Assembly (NCBI GenBank): GCA_947503765.1
Contig: CANNFA010000001.1
Span: 62,001-126,000 of the forward strand
Reading direction: 5' to 3'
DNA from: an uncultured Paracoccaceae bacterium
GTDB lineage: Bacteria; Pseudomonadota; Alphaproteobacteria; Rhodobacterales; Rhodobacteraceae
DNA length: 64,000 nucleotides
Shown here: piece by piece, positions 39,715 to 48,399 of the stretch
How the letters are laid out: every line of letters starts with the position of its first letter
How positions within the stretch are numbered: position 1 is the stretch's first letter
Notes under the pieces: generated by a model
Databases searched by the model: none
What the model saw: only the letters and a program-made list of their open reading frames with translations
What the model was told of the DNA's origin: nothing
Position numbers and translations under genes: made by a program

Positions 39715-40870
39715 TCCGGCGAACCCGCAGCGGATCTTCGCGCGGCGCCTCTATGATGGCGCGAGCGACCGTCTGCACACCGACCGGACGATCGGGATTG
39801 CAGGCGGACGGATTTCCGATATCCGCCCCGCAACGCCCGATGACGCCCGCGACCGCACCATGCCCGAATTCGATCTGGTGGCGCCGGGGTTCATCGACCT
39901 TCAGATCAACGGGGCCGCGGACACCCAGTTCAACTTCGATCCCAGCCCCGAGGCGCTGGAACGGATCGCGGCCGGTGCGCGGCAGGGCGGAGCCGCCCAT
40001 ATCCTGCCCACCTTCATCACCGCGCCGGGGCGCGACTATATCCGGGCGATCGACGCCGTTCAGGCCGCCATCGCGCAGGCTGTGCCCGGCATCCTCGGGC
40101 TGCATCTGGAGGGACCGTTCCTGTCGCATGCCCGTCCGGGCATTCACGACCCCGCCGCGATCCGCAACATGGACGCGGAGGATCTGGACCGCCTTGCCAC
40201 GACGGGTGCCGGTGCGCTGCTGCTGACCGCCGCGCCGGAAAACCTGCCCGCCGGCGCCCTGCCCCGGTTGACGGCGGCAGGTGTCCGGGTCTTTGCCGGA
40301 CATACCGATGCCGATGCCGACCAGATGGCCGTGGCCGAGGCCGAGGGCCTTGTCGGCGTCACGCATCTGTTCAACGCGATGTCGCAGATGACCGGGCGCG
40401 CGCCGGGTGTCGTGGGCGCCGCGCTGGCCTCGCGCAAGCTGTTCGCGGGCATCATCGCGGACGGGCACCATGTCGACTGGCGCAACGTGGCGATCGCGGC
40501 CCGGCTGATGCCGGACCGGCTGTGCCTTGTGACCGACGCGATGCTGACCCTTGCCGGGAAGACGACCGGGTTCGACCTGCACGGCGAAGCCATCCAGCTT
40601 CGCGGCAATCGGCTGACCAACGCGGCGGGGCGGCTGGCGGGTGCCCATGTCAGCCTGATCGAAAGCCTTCGCAATGTGCTTGCGCATCTCGATATCGGGC
40701 TTCCCGCCGCCCTGCGGCTTCTGACCCGCAATCCGGCGCGGGCGCTGGGGCTGACTGGTGGCACCGGTACGGTCGCGCCGGGCGGTCCCGCGACGCTGAC
40801 CTGCATGACGCGGGACATCGAGGTCGCCGCGGTCATCGTGGATGGCAGGCATTTTTCAAACCGCGATTGA
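39701..40870 (+). CDS. nagA: N-acetylglucosamine-6-phosphate deacetylase
   Basis: 389 residues, amidohydrolase removing acetate from GlcNAc-6-P. Marks: VAPGFIDLQINGAADTQFNF, LGLHLEGPFLSHARPGIHDP with the metal Glu, FAGHTDAD, THLFNAMSQMTGR, GIIADGHHVDW and LVTDAML. Start GTG 39701 with GGGAGG eight bases upstream, inside nagB. It is the last step before NagB and closes the operon; a terminator follows at once. Confidence 0.92.
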   Translation: MSSTDPANPQRIFARRLYDGASDRLHTDRTIGIAGGRISDIRPATPDDARDRTMPEFDLVAPGFIDLQINGAADTQFNFDPSPEALERIAAGARQGGAAHILPTFITAPGRDYIRAIDAVQAAIAQAVPGILGLHLEGPFLSHARPGIHDPAAIRNMDAEDLDRLATTGAGALLLTAAPENLPAGALPRLTAAGVRVFAGHTDADADQMAVAEAEGLVGVTHLFNAMSQMTGRAPGVVGAALASRKLFAGIIADGHHVDWRNVAIAARLMPDRLCLVTDAMLTLAGKTTGFDLHGEAIQLRGNRLTNAAGRLAGAHVSLIESLRNVLAHLDIGLPAALRLLTRNPARALGLTGGTGTVAPGGPATLTCMTRDIEVAAVIVDGRHFSNRD

Positions 40871-40874
40871 CGGC

Positions 40875-40900
40875 CCGCCCGGCAGGACCGGGCGGTTTTT
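40875..40900 (+). terminator. Rho-independent terminator of the sialic acid operon
   Basis: CCGCCCGG-CAGGA-CCGGGCGG followed by TTTTT: a perfect eight-pair GC stem and a T-run, five bases after the nagA stop. It should also limit read-through into the convergent MliC-like gene. Confidence 0.9.
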
Positions 40901-40908
40901 GCCCCGGT

Positions 40909-41262
40909 CTATTCGGTCGTCCGGGCGCGGCAATCCCAGGCATTTCCGTCCTCGATCTCGTTGTCCAGTGTCGCCATGTCGCCCTTGATCCACCAGACAT
41001 GGGCACCCGAGACATATCGTGCGCCCGAGGCGGACACGACGTTCACGAATATCCGGTCTTCTCCGTCGATCGGCAGGATCGCGAGCGCGTTTGCACCCGT
41101 GTTCACATACTGCACCGACAAGGACCGGCTGTCCCCGCAGGCATAGGTGATCGACTCCACGCCATCCATCGGCCCGTTCCCGAGCGGGATGGACAGTGTC
41201 ACGTCTGCTGTTGCCGTGCCTGCCCCTGCCATCATGGCAAGCGCCAAAAAACCGATACGCAT
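40909..41262 (-). CDS. Small secreted MliC-like (C-type lysozyme inhibitor fold) protein
   Basis: 117 residues with a signal peptide (IGFLALAMMAGAGTATADV). The mature part looks like a MliC/PliC domain: VESITYACGDSRSLSVQYVN, ALAILPIDGEDRIFVNVVSASGARYVSG, with two Cys (ITYACG and AWDCRA) able to form a disulfide. Family members inhibit host lysozyme; the catalytic-site loop is not obvious here. Start ATG 41262, AGGAG eight bases upstream. The 128 bases upstream hold nothing I can name. Confidence 0.75.
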   Translation of the reverse strand: MRIGFLALAMMAGAGTATADVTLSIPLGNGPMDGVESITYACGDSRSLSVQYVNTGANALAILPIDGEDRIFVNVVSASGARYVSGAHVWWIKGDMATLDNEIEDGNAWDCRARTTE

Positions 41263-41390
41263 TTCAGAATCTCCTGGGAAAGAAAGGTGTCCGGGCCGCG
41301 CATCATGTACGGCCGGCGGTTTCGGGTTCAATGGCGGGCGGCCGAACGCCGCGGCAAGGGCAAGGGCGTTCGGCCGGCCATCACGCGAAA

Positions 41391-42368
41391 TCACGGGTAA
41401 TGCACCGCGCCCTCGGCCCGCATGATTTTGGGCCTGCCTTCGGGCACGGGAATGAACTCCTCCTCGTCGCCGGGCACCGTCTCGAACCGGCCCTTGGCCC
41501 ATTCCTCCTTGGCCTGTTCGATGCGCTCGGGGCGCGAGGACACGAAGTTCCACCAGATGTAGCGCGGCCCGTCCATCGGCGCGCCGCCGAACAGCATGAA
41601 GCGCGCGTGATCGCCGGTCCCGTCCGGCAGCGCCCTGACGGTGATTTCGTCGCCCGGCCGCAGCACCAGAAGCTGGCCGGGTCCGAAGGTGCCGCCGGTC
41701 ACCTCGATCTGTCCGTGAATGGTGTAAAGCGCGCGTTCCTCGGCATTCGCGGCAATCGGTGCGCTTGCGCCGGGGGCCAGCGTCACATCGCCGTACAGCG
41801 TGTCGGACGCGGTCCTGAGCGGCGAGGAGGCGCCGAAAGCCGACCCGGCGATCAGACGCGCCTTCAGTCCCTCGGCCTCGACCACCGGCAGATCCGTCTT
41901 GCCATGGTGCATGAAGGCCGGATCGGTTTCCTCTTCGTTTTCGGGCAGGGCCATCCAGGTCTGAAGGCCGAACAGGCGCTGACCGGTGGCGCGGCGTTCA
42001 GGTGCGGTGCGTTCGGAATGCACGATCCCGCGGCCGGCCTTCATCCAGTTCACGGCACCCGGCTCGATGGCCAGATCGGTGCCAAGGCTGTCGCGGTGAT
42101 GAATCTGGCCCTCGAATAGATAGGTCAGCGTGGCGAGGTTGATGTGCGGATGCGGCCGGACGTCGATGCCCTGATCGGTCAGAAACTCGGCCGGGCCCAT
42201 CTGATCGAAGAAGATGAACGGGCCGACCATCTGGCGTTTCTTGGACGGCAGGGCGCGGCGCACCTCCATCTCGCCCAGATCGACGGCGCGCGGCACGATC
42301 AGCGTCTCAACGGCGTCCACGCTTTCGGCATTTCCAAGGACGGGATCGGGGCAAGGGGAATAGCTCAT
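41391..42368 (-). CDS. Pirin family protein
   Basis: 325 residues, bicupin pirin: FIFFDQMGPAEF, VRPHPHINLATLTYLFEGQIHHRDSLG with metal His residues, WMKAGRGIVHSER, and a C-terminal pirin_C region (LFGGAPMDGPRYIWWNFVSS). Some pirins are quercetin dioxygenases or redox-sensing regulators; many respond to stress. It follows a small GNAT gene by 39 bases on the same strand. Confidence 0.93.
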   Translation of the reverse strand: MSYSPCPDPVLGNAESVDAVETLIVPRAVDLGEMEVRRALPSKKRQMVGPFIFFDQMGPAEFLTDQGIDVRPHPHINLATLTYLFEGQIHHRDSLGTDLAIEPGAVNWMKAGRGIVHSERTAPERRATGQRLFGLQTWMALPENEEETDPAFMHHGKTDLPVVEAEGLKARLIAGSAFGASSPLRTASDTLYGDVTLAPGASAPIAANAEERALYTIHGQIEVTGGTFGPGQLLVLRPGDEITVRALPDGTGDHARFMLFGGAPMDGPRYIWWNFVSSRPERIEQAKEEWAKGRFETVPGDEEEFIPVPEGRPKIMRAEGAVHYP

Positions 42369-42407
42369 GGTATGTCTCTGTCACTCGGGTTTCGGAACGG
42401 GCAGGTC

Positions 42408-42716
42408 TCAGTCCTTCAGAACGTCCTGCCAATCGGGATGTCGGGCGATCTGGGCCTTGGCGAAGGGGCACAGGGGTACGATCTTGCGGCCCTCGGCGCG
42501 GGCATCCTCGACGCCCCGCCGCACCAGCGCCTGGCCGACGCCGCGCCCGCGCAGGGCATCCGGCACGCCGGTATGGTCGATGATGATGGTCGTCTTGCCG
42601 GCGCGCGAATAGGTCATCTCGGCCTCGTGCCCGTCCACGACTGCGGCATAGCGGCCCTTGGTGTCGGTCTCTTCGCGGGTGATCTCGATGTCGTCTTTCA
42701 CGTGTCCCTCCGTCAT
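42408..42716 (-). CDS. YjdJ-type small GNAT acetyltransferase
   Basis: 102 residues, the short GNAT form (Gcn5-related, YjdJ/NATD1-like): EMTYSRAGKTTIIIDHTGVP, then the acetyl-CoA motif ALRGRGVGQALVRRGVEDAR and KIVPLCPFAKAQIARHPDW with the typical Cys-Pro-Phe. Substrate unknown. It overlaps the esterase gene as ATGA, so it belongs to the same coupled operon. Confidence 0.88.
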   Translation of the reverse strand: MTEGHVKDDIEITREETDTKGRYAAVVDGHEAEMTYSRAGKTTIIIDHTGVPDALRGRGVGQALVRRGVEDARAEGRKIVPLCPFAKAQIARHPDWQDVLKD

Positions 42717-43417
42717 GCGGCGTTCAGCCGAGTCCGCAGCCAGGCCACTTCGTCCGCGACGATACCGTGGCCGGCGCCCGGAATGACAATCCTGTCGACA
42801 TTCGCGCCCATTGCGGTCAGCACCTGTTCGGTTTCCCGCACCCGCGCCTGCGGGATATGCGGATCGCGTTCGTGGCAGCCCAGCAGGACGGGCACCCCGT
42901 CCAGCCGTCCGTCATAGTCGAAGCGTTTGGCGGTACGCCCGTAAAGGTCGTCTCGCGGCGCGCCGCCCGCTTCGCCGGTGCCGACCAGCCCGCCCGACAG
43001 GGCGGCCACGGCGTGAAACGGACGCGCGAGCCGCGCCGCCGCCTCGGCGGCAAGGCAGGCGCCTTGCGAGAACCCGGCCAGGACGATGCGCCCGGCCTCG
43101 AAGCCCTGCGCAGCCAGATCGTCCAGCAACGCCTCAACGACGCTCAAGCCGCTGCCCAGACCGGGCTCGTTCGCCTCAAGCGGGGCAAGGAACGAGTCCG
43201 GCCACCAGGACCGGCCCGCCGCCTCGGGCGCCAGCACGGCAAGGTCCGGCAGGCCAAGGTGGTCCGCCAGCCCGATCATGTCCTCGGGCGCACCGCCGCG
43301 CCCGTGCAGCATGACGGCCGCCAGACGCGCGCGATCCGGCGGCGCGCCGGCCGCAACCAACCGCTGCCCCGCATGCGGACCGCTGCCGTGCGTGCGTGTT
43401 CCGAACCCGGCACTCAT
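42713..43417 (-). CDS. Phospholipase/carboxylesterase-type hydrolase (MhqD-like)
   Basis: 234 residues, alpha/beta hydrolase: AAVMLHGRGGAPEDMIGLAD (oxyanion region), nucleophile GFSQGACLAAEA, LSGGLVG, and the catalytic Asp/His regions GCHERDPHIP and IPGAGHGI. The fold and its position after a ring-cleaving glyoxalase remnant resemble the mhqO-mhqD pair of quinone-resistance operons. ATGA overlaps on both sides. Confidence 0.87.
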   Translation of the reverse strand: MSAGFGTRTHGSGPHAGQRLVAAGAPPDRARLAAVMLHGRGGAPEDMIGLADHLGLPDLAVLAPEAAGRSWWPDSFLAPLEANEPGLGSGLSVVEALLDDLAAQGFEAGRIVLAGFSQGACLAAEAAARLARPFHAVAALSGGLVGTGEAGGAPRDDLYGRTAKRFDYDGRLDGVPVLLGCHERDPHIPQARVRETEQVLTAMGANVDRIVIPGAGHGIVADEVAWLRTRLNAA

Positions 43418-43731
43418 GCCGGCACCCGGATCGGCGGCAACGCCTGGTCGATACGTTCGCGGCGCGCCCCGAACTGCTCGGGCAGCTTGAATGCCTCGCC
43501 CGGCTGCGCGGCGGCCTCGTCCACCGCGAGACCCGGTGGATCGGCCGCGATTTTCGGAACGGCGGCGGCGTAGTTCATGTGATACGTGCCCGGACCATCG
43601 AAGCTCACGGAACGCCTGACGAAGCGCGGGCGCAGCGCGCCGGCCCGGATATCAAGGTCGGGCTGCGGCGCATCGAAACTGGCGGTGACGTGATGCAGGC
43701 GGGGACTGGCGCTATCGGCGGGCGTCGGCAT
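43414..43731 (-). pseudogene. Internally deleted ring-cleaving glyoxalase/dioxygenase (MhqO-like)
   Basis: 105 codons in one frame. The N-terminal part (LHHVTASFDAPQPDLDIRAG, then VRRSVSFDGPGTYHMNY) is the start of an MhqO-type vicinal-oxygen-chelate protein; the rest (DPPGLAVDEAAAQPGEAFKL, PEQFGARRERIDQALPP) is the conserved C-terminal tail of the same ~310-residue family. About 200 residues between, including most metal ligands, are missing, with the join near YAAAVPKIA. The ribosome site (AAGGAGA) and the ATGA overlap with the esterase are intact, so a short product may still be made, chiefly to couple translation. Confidence 0.75.
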
Positions 43732-43946
43732 TCTGGTATCTCCTTGTCGAACCTCGCACAGATCGAAGCCGGCTGCGTGCGGTCCTTGGCGTTCGGCGTT
43801 CGTGTGCATACCCCTAACTCCGGGCATCGGAAATCGTTGCCGGATGGAACCCGACATGGCGGTTTGGGTCAACATGAAGTCGCAGCGGCCCGCCGCGCCC
43901 TTCGCGGCCAAGGCAGGAGGCCGGAAAACCGCACGGAAAATCGCTT

Positions 43947-44060
43947 ATAGCGTGTCGCGGTCTTTCGGATTCGCACATTCGTTCGCCGGGGCGAGGCAGC
44001 GTTTTCGAAGAACAACGCGTTCGCCCCGGTGGATGAATTCGATTGAACGCGACATGCTCT
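43947..44060. repeat. Dispersed palindromic intergenic repeat, copy B
   Basis: Reverse-complement partner of copy A (17350-17460), with long identical blocks such as GGGGCGAACGCG and GTTCTTCGAAAACGC. This copy has better-kept ends, GTGTCGCGGTC and GAACGCGACATGC, which form the outer stem. It fills much of the 366-base gene-free stretch 43732-44098; the rest of that gap shows no gene or site I can support. Confidence 0.78.
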
Positions 44061-44098
44061 AAGCGCCGTGGCCCGGCGGGTGTGACCGCCCCGCGGTC

Positions 44099-44416
44099 CT
44101 AGCGTTCCTCGGCGATGCGCACGGCGATCCGGTTCAGCGCGGCGACCTGCGCGTCGGCGGTTTCCGCCTTGTAGGCATCTTCGAGCCGCGAGACATGCCG
44201 GGCGAACTGGTCATAGGCGGCCTGCGCGACATCGGCCGGAAGCGGCATCCGCTCGTTCCGGGTGACGAAATTCTCGGCCACCAGGGCGATCAGCAGGTAG
44301 GCGGCGGCATGATCGGGATCCGCGCCCGCCTTTTCGTAGCCTCGGGCCGCGCATCGCTGATAGGCATGGATGCTGCGCCCCATGTCATCCAGGATCTGCA
44401 CAAATTCTTGAAACAT
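44099..44416 (-). CDS. Small conserved hypothetical protein at the end of the pyr/TRAP operon
   Basis: 105 residues, predicted all-helical and soluble: MFQEFVQILDDMGRSIHAYQ at the N-terminus and a charged C-terminus ending AVRIAEER. I do not recognise a family. AAGGAAAG precedes the ATG at 44416, 11 bases after the pyrE stop, so it is probably co-transcribed with pyrE. Codon use resembles its neighbours. Confidence 0.72.
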   Translation of the reverse strand: MFQEFVQILDDMGRSIHAYQRCAARGYEKAGADPDHAAAYLLIALVAENFVTRNERMPLPADVAQAAYDQFARHVSRLEDAYKAETADAQVAALNRIAVRIAEER

Positions 44417-44427
44417 CGGTCTTTCCT

Positions 44428-45126
44428 TCAGATCGTGATCTTCGAGGTGCCGCCGTGATTGCCGGACCAGTCCAGCGGATCGGACAGGAACATCCCGACC
44501 TCGCGCAGCACCGAGGGGGAGAAGCGGTTTTCCGTCGAGCAAAGGTCGAACACGTCCCGCCATGTCGCAAGCGCATGCAGCGTCAGGCCGCATTCGTCCA
44601 GCTTGGCGCGCGTCTGCGGGAAGATGTCGTAGTGGAACAGCACAAACGCATGCGCGACTTCCGCGCCGGCCCGGCGCAGCGCCTCGCAAAAGCGGATCTT
44701 GCTGGCGCCATCGGTCGTCAGATCCTCGACCAGCAGAACCCGGTCGCCGGTCTGCAGCCGTCCCTCGACCTGGGCAAGACGGCCGAACCCTTTCGCGCGC
44801 TTGCGGACATATTGCATCGGCAGGCCCGTATCGGCGGCGATCCATGCGGCAAAGGGGATGCCGGCGGTCTCGCCGCCCGCGATGGCATCGAACTGGTCCA
44901 TGCCGACATCGCGCGACAGGGTGGTGACGGCAAAATCCATCATCGCCTCGCGGATCGCGGGATAGGAGATGATCCGGCGGCAATCGATATAGACCGGGCT
45001 GGCAACGCCCGAGGTGAAGATGAACGGACGCTCGACATCGAAACGCACCGCGTCGATCTCGAGCAGCATCGACGCCGTGCGGCGCGCGATCTCCTCGCGG
45101 GTCTCGAACCTGCCGGGCGCGGTCAT
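44428..45126 (-). CDS. pyrE: Orotate phosphoribosyltransferase
   Basis: 232 residues joining orotate and PRPP to OMP. Marks: [35 protein letters not shown], the Lys-rich loop [12 protein letters not shown] and the PRPP motif [15 protein letters not shown] start at ATG 45126, which overlaps the pyrC stop as ATGA; the frame extends upstream without support. Its place in the operon lets imported orotate enter UMP synthesis directly. Confidence 0.94.
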   Translation of the reverse strand: MTAPGRFETREEIARRTASMLLEIDAVRFDVERPFIFTSGVASPVYIDCRRIISYPAIREAMMDFAVTTLSRDVGMDQFDAIAGGETAGIPFAAWIAADTGLPMQYVRKRAKGFGRLAQVEGRLQTGDRVLLVEDLTTDGASKIRFCEALRRAGAEVAHAFVLFHYDIFPQTRAKLDECGLTLHALATWRDVFDLCSTENRFSPSVLREVGMFLSDPLDWSGNHGGTSKITI

Positions 45127-46175
45127 GCGGCGGGCTCCGGCCACCAATGCACATCGAACCCCGGATCGAAGATCTCGACATCCACCCCCGCGGCAGAAAG
45201 GCGTGCGGGCAGATCCACGGGCCTGTCCGATCGCCGCAGCCGAAGCCGGGCGGTTGCCGGCGGCAGGCCGTAGAACGCCGCGCCGAAGCCGGAAGCGAAG
45301 TCGGGCAAGTCGTCAAGCGCCTCTTCCTGCTCGAAGATCTGCGCCAGGATGCCTAGCGCGACCGGGGCCGTGAAACACCCCGCGCAGCCGCATGCCGCCT
45401 CCTTGGCGTGGCGCGGATGCGGCGCGCTGTCGGTTCCCAGAAAGAACCGCCGGTCGCCCGAGGTGGCGGCGGCGCGCAGCGCCAGGCGATGCCGCTCGCG
45501 CTTGAGCACCGGCAGGCAGTAATTGTGCGGCCGGATGCCCCCCACGAACAGCGCGTTGCGGTTCAGCGCAAGGTGCTGGACGGTCAGCGTCGCCGCAATG
45601 TCGCCGCCGCTGCCGCGAACATAGTCGATGCCGTCGGCGGTCGTGACATGCTCCATCACCACGCGCAGCTCGGGCAGCCGCCGGCGCAGCGGCGCCAGCA
45701 CATGTTCGATGAACACGGCTTCGCGGTCGAAGATGTCGATCTCGGCATCCGTCACCTCGCCATGCACGCAAAGCGGCAGGCCGATCTCGGCCATGCGTTC
45801 CAGAACCGGCATCACCCGGTCCAGATTGCGCACGCCGCTGTCGGAATTGGTGGTCGCACCGGCCGGATAGAGCTTGACGGCGACGATTTCGCCGGCGGCA
45901 TGGGCCGCCGCGATCTCGTCGGCATCGGCCTGTTCGGTCAGGTACATCGTCATCAGCGGCTGGAAATCCGCGCCGTCCGGCAGTGCGGCCAGGATGCGCG
46001 CGCGGTAGGCGTGCACGTCGCCGCGAGTCACGACCGGGGGCACCAGGTTGGGCATGATGATCGCGCGGCCGAAATCGCGCGCCGAGGCAGGCGTCACGGC
46101 GCGCAGCATGTCGCCGTCGCGCAGATGCAGGTGCATGTCGTCGGGGCGGGGAATGACAAGATCGGTTTGCGTCAT
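45123..46175 (-). CDS. pyrC: Dihydroorotase (class II)
   Basis: 350 residues: metal-binding HLHLRDG at the N-terminus, the carbamylated Lys in [30 protein letters not shown], and [16 protein letters not shown] near residue 245. It interconverts carbamoyl-aspartate and dihydroorotate, reversible and so usable in either direction. Overlaps both neighbours by four bases. Confidence 0.94.
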   Translation of the reverse strand: MTQTDLVIPRPDDMHLHLRDGDMLRAVTPASARDFGRAIIMPNLVPPVVTRGDVHAYRARILAALPDGADFQPLMTMYLTEQADADEIAAAHAAGEIVAVKLYPAGATTNSDSGVRNLDRVMPVLERMAEIGLPLCVHGEVTDAEIDIFDREAVFIEHVLAPLRRRLPELRVVMEHVTTADGIDYVRGSGGDIAATLTVQHLALNRNALFVGGIRPHNYCLPVLKRERHRLALRAAATSGDRRFFLGTDSAPHPRHAKEAACGCAGCFTAPVALGILAQIFEQEEALDDLPDFASGFGAAFYGLPPATARLRLRRSDRPVDLPARLSAAGVDVEIFDPGFDVHWWPEPAA

Positions 46176-47458
46176 GGTGCTTCCTGCGACAGATAGGCGT
46201 CGATGACCGAGACGGCGACCAGGAAATCGTCGATTTCCATCGCTTCCCTCGGATTGTGCGACCCGTGCTGGTTGCGCACGAACAGCATGGCCGAGGGGAT
46301 CCCGGCCTGCGCGAAGATGGCCGCGTCATGGCCGCCGCCGGACGGCATGACGAACGGGTCCAGCCCCAGGCCCGTCATCGCATCGCGCAAGGCCGACACG
46401 CGGGTGCCGTCCATCGCCGCGGGTGCAACGGCAAGTTCGTCGCCCAGCTCGAAGCGGACGCCGCGGGCGCGCTCCACCTGGGAAATTTCGTCTCGCAGGA
46501 GCGCGCGCATGTTGTCCAGAACCTCGGTTTCCTGAGATCTTATATCGAGCGAGAACACGACCTCGTCGGCGATCCGCGACATCGCGCTACGCTCGGGGTC
46601 AGTGTTGACCACTCCGGCGGTAAGCACAAGATCCCCGCCCTTCTGCAGGATTGTCAGCCAGCTTTCGTCCAGCCGCGACAGCAGTTCGGCCATCGCCAGC
46701 ACCGGGTCGCGGCGATAGGCACGCGGCACCGCGCCGGAATGCCCCGCCTCGCCGATGCAGCGGACCGCGCGGTGACGGAAATTGCCGCGGATCGCCGAGA
46801 CCGCCGCGACCGGAAGCCCCTTTTCGATCAGCAGCGGGCCCTGCTCGATATGCAGCTCCAGGTAGTCGCGCATCCGCCCCTCGGGCAGCAGCGGCGTGCC
46901 GGCGCGCACCCGGTCCATGTCGATGCCGACATCCGCCATATGCGCCCCCATGCTGCGGCCATCGCCCTTGTGGGGTGACGCGATCTCGGCCGCGCTCAAC
47001 ACGCCGGTCAGCGCCTTGGAGGCGTTGTAGCACAGGCCGAACCATGCGCTTTCCTCGCCGCGCATGGCCAGCACCCGGACCGGCCGGCCAAAGCGCCGGC
47101 CTTCGCGCCGTGCCCGGATCAGGCAGAGCAGCCCGGCGGCGACACCGGCAAGGCCATCGTAATTGCCGCCCATGGGAACGGAATCGACATGGCTTCCGAC
47201 GACGGTGCATTGCTCGATCTCGGCATCCGCGGGAAGCGAGATCCACAGGTTCCGGCCGGCATCCCACTCCACCGACAGCCCCTCGTCCAGGGCCAGTGCC
47301 TTGAGGTATCCCAGCACCTCCGTCTCCTTCGCGGAGAAGGCGGGCCGGCTGACGCCGTCGGTGTCCGGGCTTAGCGCCGCGATCTCGGCAAAGATCCGGT
47401 CGGCCAGCGCGCGCTCCTCGTCCGCGATGCGGATCGCGGTATTGGCCACCGCGCTCAT
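46172..47458 (-). CDS. M20-family N-carbamoyl-amino-acid hydrolase / ureidohydrolase
   Basis: 428 residues, metallo-amidohydrolase of the HyuC/allantoate-amidohydrolase/beta-ureidopropionase family. Marks: [20 protein letters not shown] (metal ligands), [13 protein letters not shown] (general base Glu), [23 protein letters not shown] and [14 protein letters not shown] with [13 protein letters not shown]. It should hydrolyse an N-carbamoyl group to amine, CO2 and NH3. Between pyrD and pyrC the likeliest substrate is N-carbamoyl-L-aspartate (ureidosuccinate), an inference from context. Start ATG 47458. Confidence 0.85.
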   Translation of the reverse strand: MSAVANTAIRIADEERALADRIFAEIAALSPDTDGVSRPAFSAKETEVLGYLKALALDEGLSVEWDAGRNLWISLPADAEIEQCTVVGSHVDSVPMGGNYDGLAGVAAGLLCLIRARREGRRFGRPVRVLAMRGEESAWFGLCYNASKALTGVLSAAEIASPHKGDGRSMGAHMADVGIDMDRVRAGTPLLPEGRMRDYLELHIEQGPLLIEKGLPVAAVSAIRGNFRHRAVRCIGEAGHSGAVPRAYRRDPVLAMAELLSRLDESWLTILQKGGDLVLTAGVVNTDPERSAMSRIADEVVFSLDIRSQETEVLDNMRALLRDEISQVERARGVRFELGDELAVAPAAMDGTRVSALRDAMTGLGLDPFVMPSGGGHDAAIFAQAGIPSAMLFVRNQHGSHNPREAMEIDDFLVAVSVIDAYLSQEAP

Positions 47459-48399
47459 AGCGCGGCCTCCATGAACACCACGCCGTCGGCGGCCTCCTCG
47501 TCGCGGACGCTGCCGACCAGATCGGGGATCGACGCGATACCGGCATGGTGCATGTACGCCGCCAGCCCGTCGATCAGCCTGGGCATGACGGTCGGGTTGA
47601 TGAAGGTCGCGGTGCCGACCTGCACCGCCGAGGCGCCGGCGATCAGGAATTCCAGCACGTCCTCGACCTCCGAGATCCCGCCGCAGCCGATGATCGGAAT
47701 GTTCACCGCCTTGGCGCATTGATAGGTCATCCGCAGCGCGATCGGCTTTATCGACGGCCCCGACAGCCCGCCCATCAGGTTGCCCAGCTTGGGCCGCCGC
47801 GTGCGCACGTCGATCGCCATGGCCAGCAGCGTGTTGGACACGACCAGCGCATCGGCGCCCGCTTCCTCGGCGGCCTGGGCGACCTCGACCGTCTCGCCGG
47901 TATTGGGTGTCAGCTTGGCCCAGAGCGGCAGGTCGGTGGCGGCGCGCAGCTTTGTCATCACCTCGCCGGTGGTGCGCGGGCGCATGGCAAAGGCTTTCCC
48001 GTCCTCCTCGATATTGGGGCACGAGATGTTCACCTCGATCGCCGCGACACCCGGCAGCGTCACATCGGCGCAAAGCCGGGCAAAGCTGTCGGCATCATTG
48101 GCCGAGATCGACACGACCAGCGGGGTTTCGTAATCGGCGTAATGCGGCAGGATCGAGGTCTTGAAATATTCCAGCCCCTTGCTGGGAATGCCGATGGAAT
48201 TGAGCATTCCCGCCTGCACCTCGCAGACACGCGGCGTCGGGTTGCCGCCCCGGATCTCGCGCGTGATGGTCTTGGTCACATGCGCGCCAAGGCAATCGAG
48301 ATCGAACACATCGGCCAGTTCCTCGGAAAACGTGCCCGAGGCCGGCATGATCGGGTTCTTGAGCGTCATGGTGCCGATACGCGTCGTCAGGTTCACCAT
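47455..48399 (-). CDS. pyrD: Dihydroorotate dehydrogenase, class 1B catalytic subunit
   Basis: 314 residues, FMN-containing class 1 enzyme: NLTTRIGTMTLKNPIMPASG at the N-terminus, KTITREIRGGNPTPRV, active-site Cys in AIEVNISCPNIEEDG, GLSGPSIKPIALRM and IIGCGGI. Class 1B works with PyrK and NAD+, not quinone, and is reversible. It overlaps pyrK by seven bases. The start ATG 48399 gives the standard N-terminus. Confidence 0.92.
   Translation of the reverse strand: MVNLTTRIGTMTLKNPIMPASGTFSEELADVFDLDCLGAHVTKTITREIRGGNPTPRVCEVQAGMLNSIGIPSKGLEYFKTSILPHYADYETPLVVSISANDADSFARLCADVTLPGVAAIEVNISCPNIEEDGKAFAMRPRTTGEVMTKLRAATDLPLWAKLTPNTGETVEVAQAAEEAGADALVVSNTLLAMAIDVRTRRPKLGNLMGGLSGPSIKPIALRMTYQCAKAVNIPIIGCGGISEVEDVLEFLIAGASAVQVGTATFINPTVMPRLIDGLAAYMHHAGIASIPDLVGSVRDEEAADGVVFMEAAL

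Noticed and set aside
32278..40905. A prophage or integrative element at tRNA-Ser
   Set aside because: No integrase, phage or transfer genes and no repeated tRNA end was found.
43802..44062. An 86-codon open frame through the repeat region
   Set aside because: Mostly lies in the dispersed repeat; no ribosome site or family likeness.
44428..46175. pyrC and pyrE as mere housekeeping genes unrelated to the TRAP operon
   Set aside because: Not excluded, since this pair is common in Rhodobacterales, but the four-base overlaps with the hydrolase argue for one transcription unit, so they were treated as part of it.
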